A stretch of 48,648 nt of DNA. Origin: Aestuariivita sp. (GTDB taxonomy: Bacteria > Pseudomonadota > Alphaproteobacteria > Rhodobacterales > Rhodobacteraceae). The stretch spans positions 1 through 48,648 of the forward strand of contig NZ_JAAWWD010000067.1 in NCBI RefSeq assembly GCF_021404545.1, written 5' to 3'. The position numbers and the translations under genes are program-made. The notes below the pieces were generated by a model. The model ran no database searches. It had not been told where the DNA came from and saw only the letters and a program-made list of their open reading frames with translations. Position 1 is the stretch's first letter. Each line of letters begins with the position of its first letter. Positions 48,183 through 48,648 of this stretch are shown here, in pieces.

Positions 48183-48522
48183 ATGGCCTCCATCACCAAG
48201 CTCCCCTCCGGTGCCTACCGGGTCCAGATCAGACGAAAGGGCCGCTACGCGAGCGAGACGTTCCTCCGCCGCGACGACGCCCATCGTTGGGCCCGCCAGG
48301 CGGAGACCCGGGTCGATCAGGGGCTGGCGCCGAACAAGTCGTCCGTTTCCCGCCTCCAGACCTTTGGCGACCTCATTGATCTTCATATAACCGATATGTG
48401 CGAGGTAGGGAAACCGCCGCGTCGCAGCAAGGCCGCCACGCTTACGACGCTCAAGCGCGATCTGGGCAAGGAGAAGATCGGGCACCTCGACCGGCAGAAG
48501 CTTATCGACTACGGCAAGCATC
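48183..48522 (+). pseudogene. Tyrosine integrase, cut by an insertion sequence
   Basis: The frame from ATG 48183 encodes MASITKLPSGAYRVQIRRKG, an arm-binding start, then RRDDAHRWARQAETRVDQG and a core-binding domain (TFGDLIDLHITDM, TTLKRDLGKEKIGHLDRQKLIDYGK). This is the N-terminal third of a phage-type tyrosine recombinase. After codon 113 the frame enters unrelated DNA (CFFKRRIGLILTLALG) and the catalytic Arg, His and Tyr parts are not seen. The frame stays open to the window end, but its residues no longer look like an integrase. The gene sits 113 bases from dusA, pointing away from it. No strong ribosome binding site is seen. Confidence 0.8.
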
Positions 48523-48648
48523 TGTGTTTTTTCAAGCGCAGAATTGGGTTGATTTTGACCCTCGCGCTGGGTTTTGACCGGTTTATGGTTTGCATGGTTG
48601 CCGGACTCTTTGTCCGGCGAGGGGGGATTTGCCCAACAGCAAAGTTTG
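48523..48648. mobile_element. End of an insertion sequence, IS21-like
   Basis: Starting TGTGTTTTTTCAAGCGCAGA, this DNA breaks the integrase. It has repeated TTTTGACC units (TTGATTTTGACC at 48549-48560 and GGTTTTGACC at 48570-48579), the kind of repeated end sites seen in IS21-family elements. A perfect hairpin GCCGGAC-TCTTT-GTCCGGC lies at 48600-48618. The transposase gene would be beyond the window. Family call is tentative; the other end and target duplication are not visible. Confidence 0.5.

Overview
The window looks like a GC-rich chromosomal segment from a Rhodobacterales alphaproteobacterium of the Roseobacter/Paracoccaceae type. The basis is the gene content and the form of the proteins: a SoxBDAG heterotetrameric sarcosine oxidase, an alphaproteobacterial ccmABCDG cluster next to yajC-secD-secF, ccmI-ruvX-DUF1289, der-bamB-yfgM, an Atm1-type exporter and a DUF1223 protein. 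I found no rRNA, tRNA or CRISPR array. Most of the window is ordinary, densely packed core genome; the unusual features are at a few breakpoints and at the right-hand end.

Layout. 1-685 has no gene I can support. 686-6.1 kb: an EamA permease, an LpxL-type acyltransferase, a DUF1223 secreted thioredoxin-like protein and aconitase. 6.3-8.5 kb: a 38-residue membrane peptide, then a flavin monooxygenase/amine oxidase close to tryptophan 2-monooxygenase (IaaM type). 8.5-15.4 kb: one long minus-strand run, yajC-secD-secF-TSUP-Mth938-ccmA-ccmB-ccmC-ccmD-ccmG, mostly with overlapping ends. 15.6-16.7 kb: a pentapeptide-repeat membrane protein that is broken at a perfect 12-bp hairpin. 16.8-21.4 kb: a ChaC-like cyclotransferase, serS, a TspO-like protein, a fatty acid desaturase and a small secreted protein. 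21.5-25.1 kb: der, bamB and a YfgM-like protein. 25.3-30.4 kb: a two-gene RND efflux operon behind a TetR-type palindrome. 30.6-36.3 kb: a small secreted protein, an Atm1-type ABC exporter, a LysM protein, a LOG-family enzyme, a possible decayed gene and sodB.

36.5-43.2 kb holds sarcosine oxidase. soxD, soxA and soxG are together, but soxB is separated from them by about 1.4 kb carrying a TfoX-N protein and several tiny membrane-protein genes in mixed orientation. 43.3-45.3 kb: ccmI-ruvX-DUF1289. 45.4-48.1 kb: dusA, a TSUP permease and a PhyH-like dioxygenase on the minus strand, the last two overlapping.

The right-hand end (48.03-48.65 kb) is the edge of a mobile element. A tyrosine integrase gene starts next to the 5' end of dusA. 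The first 12 codons of dusA are AT-rich and unlike the rest of the gene, as expected if an island recombined into dusA and supplied a new start. The integrase is cut off after about 113 codons by what looks like one end of an IS21-like insertion sequence.

A short intergenic repeat with core (G/A)TATTT(T/C)TGGC(N)AGAAGAA, often beside G/C hairpins, occurs near 21.4, 36.4-36.5 and 40.16 kb. I do not see a clearly new multi-gene system complete in this window. The best leads are the dusA-linked island edge, the IaaM-like enzyme, the repeat family, the broken pentapeptide gene, and the overlapping TSUP/dioxygenase pair.
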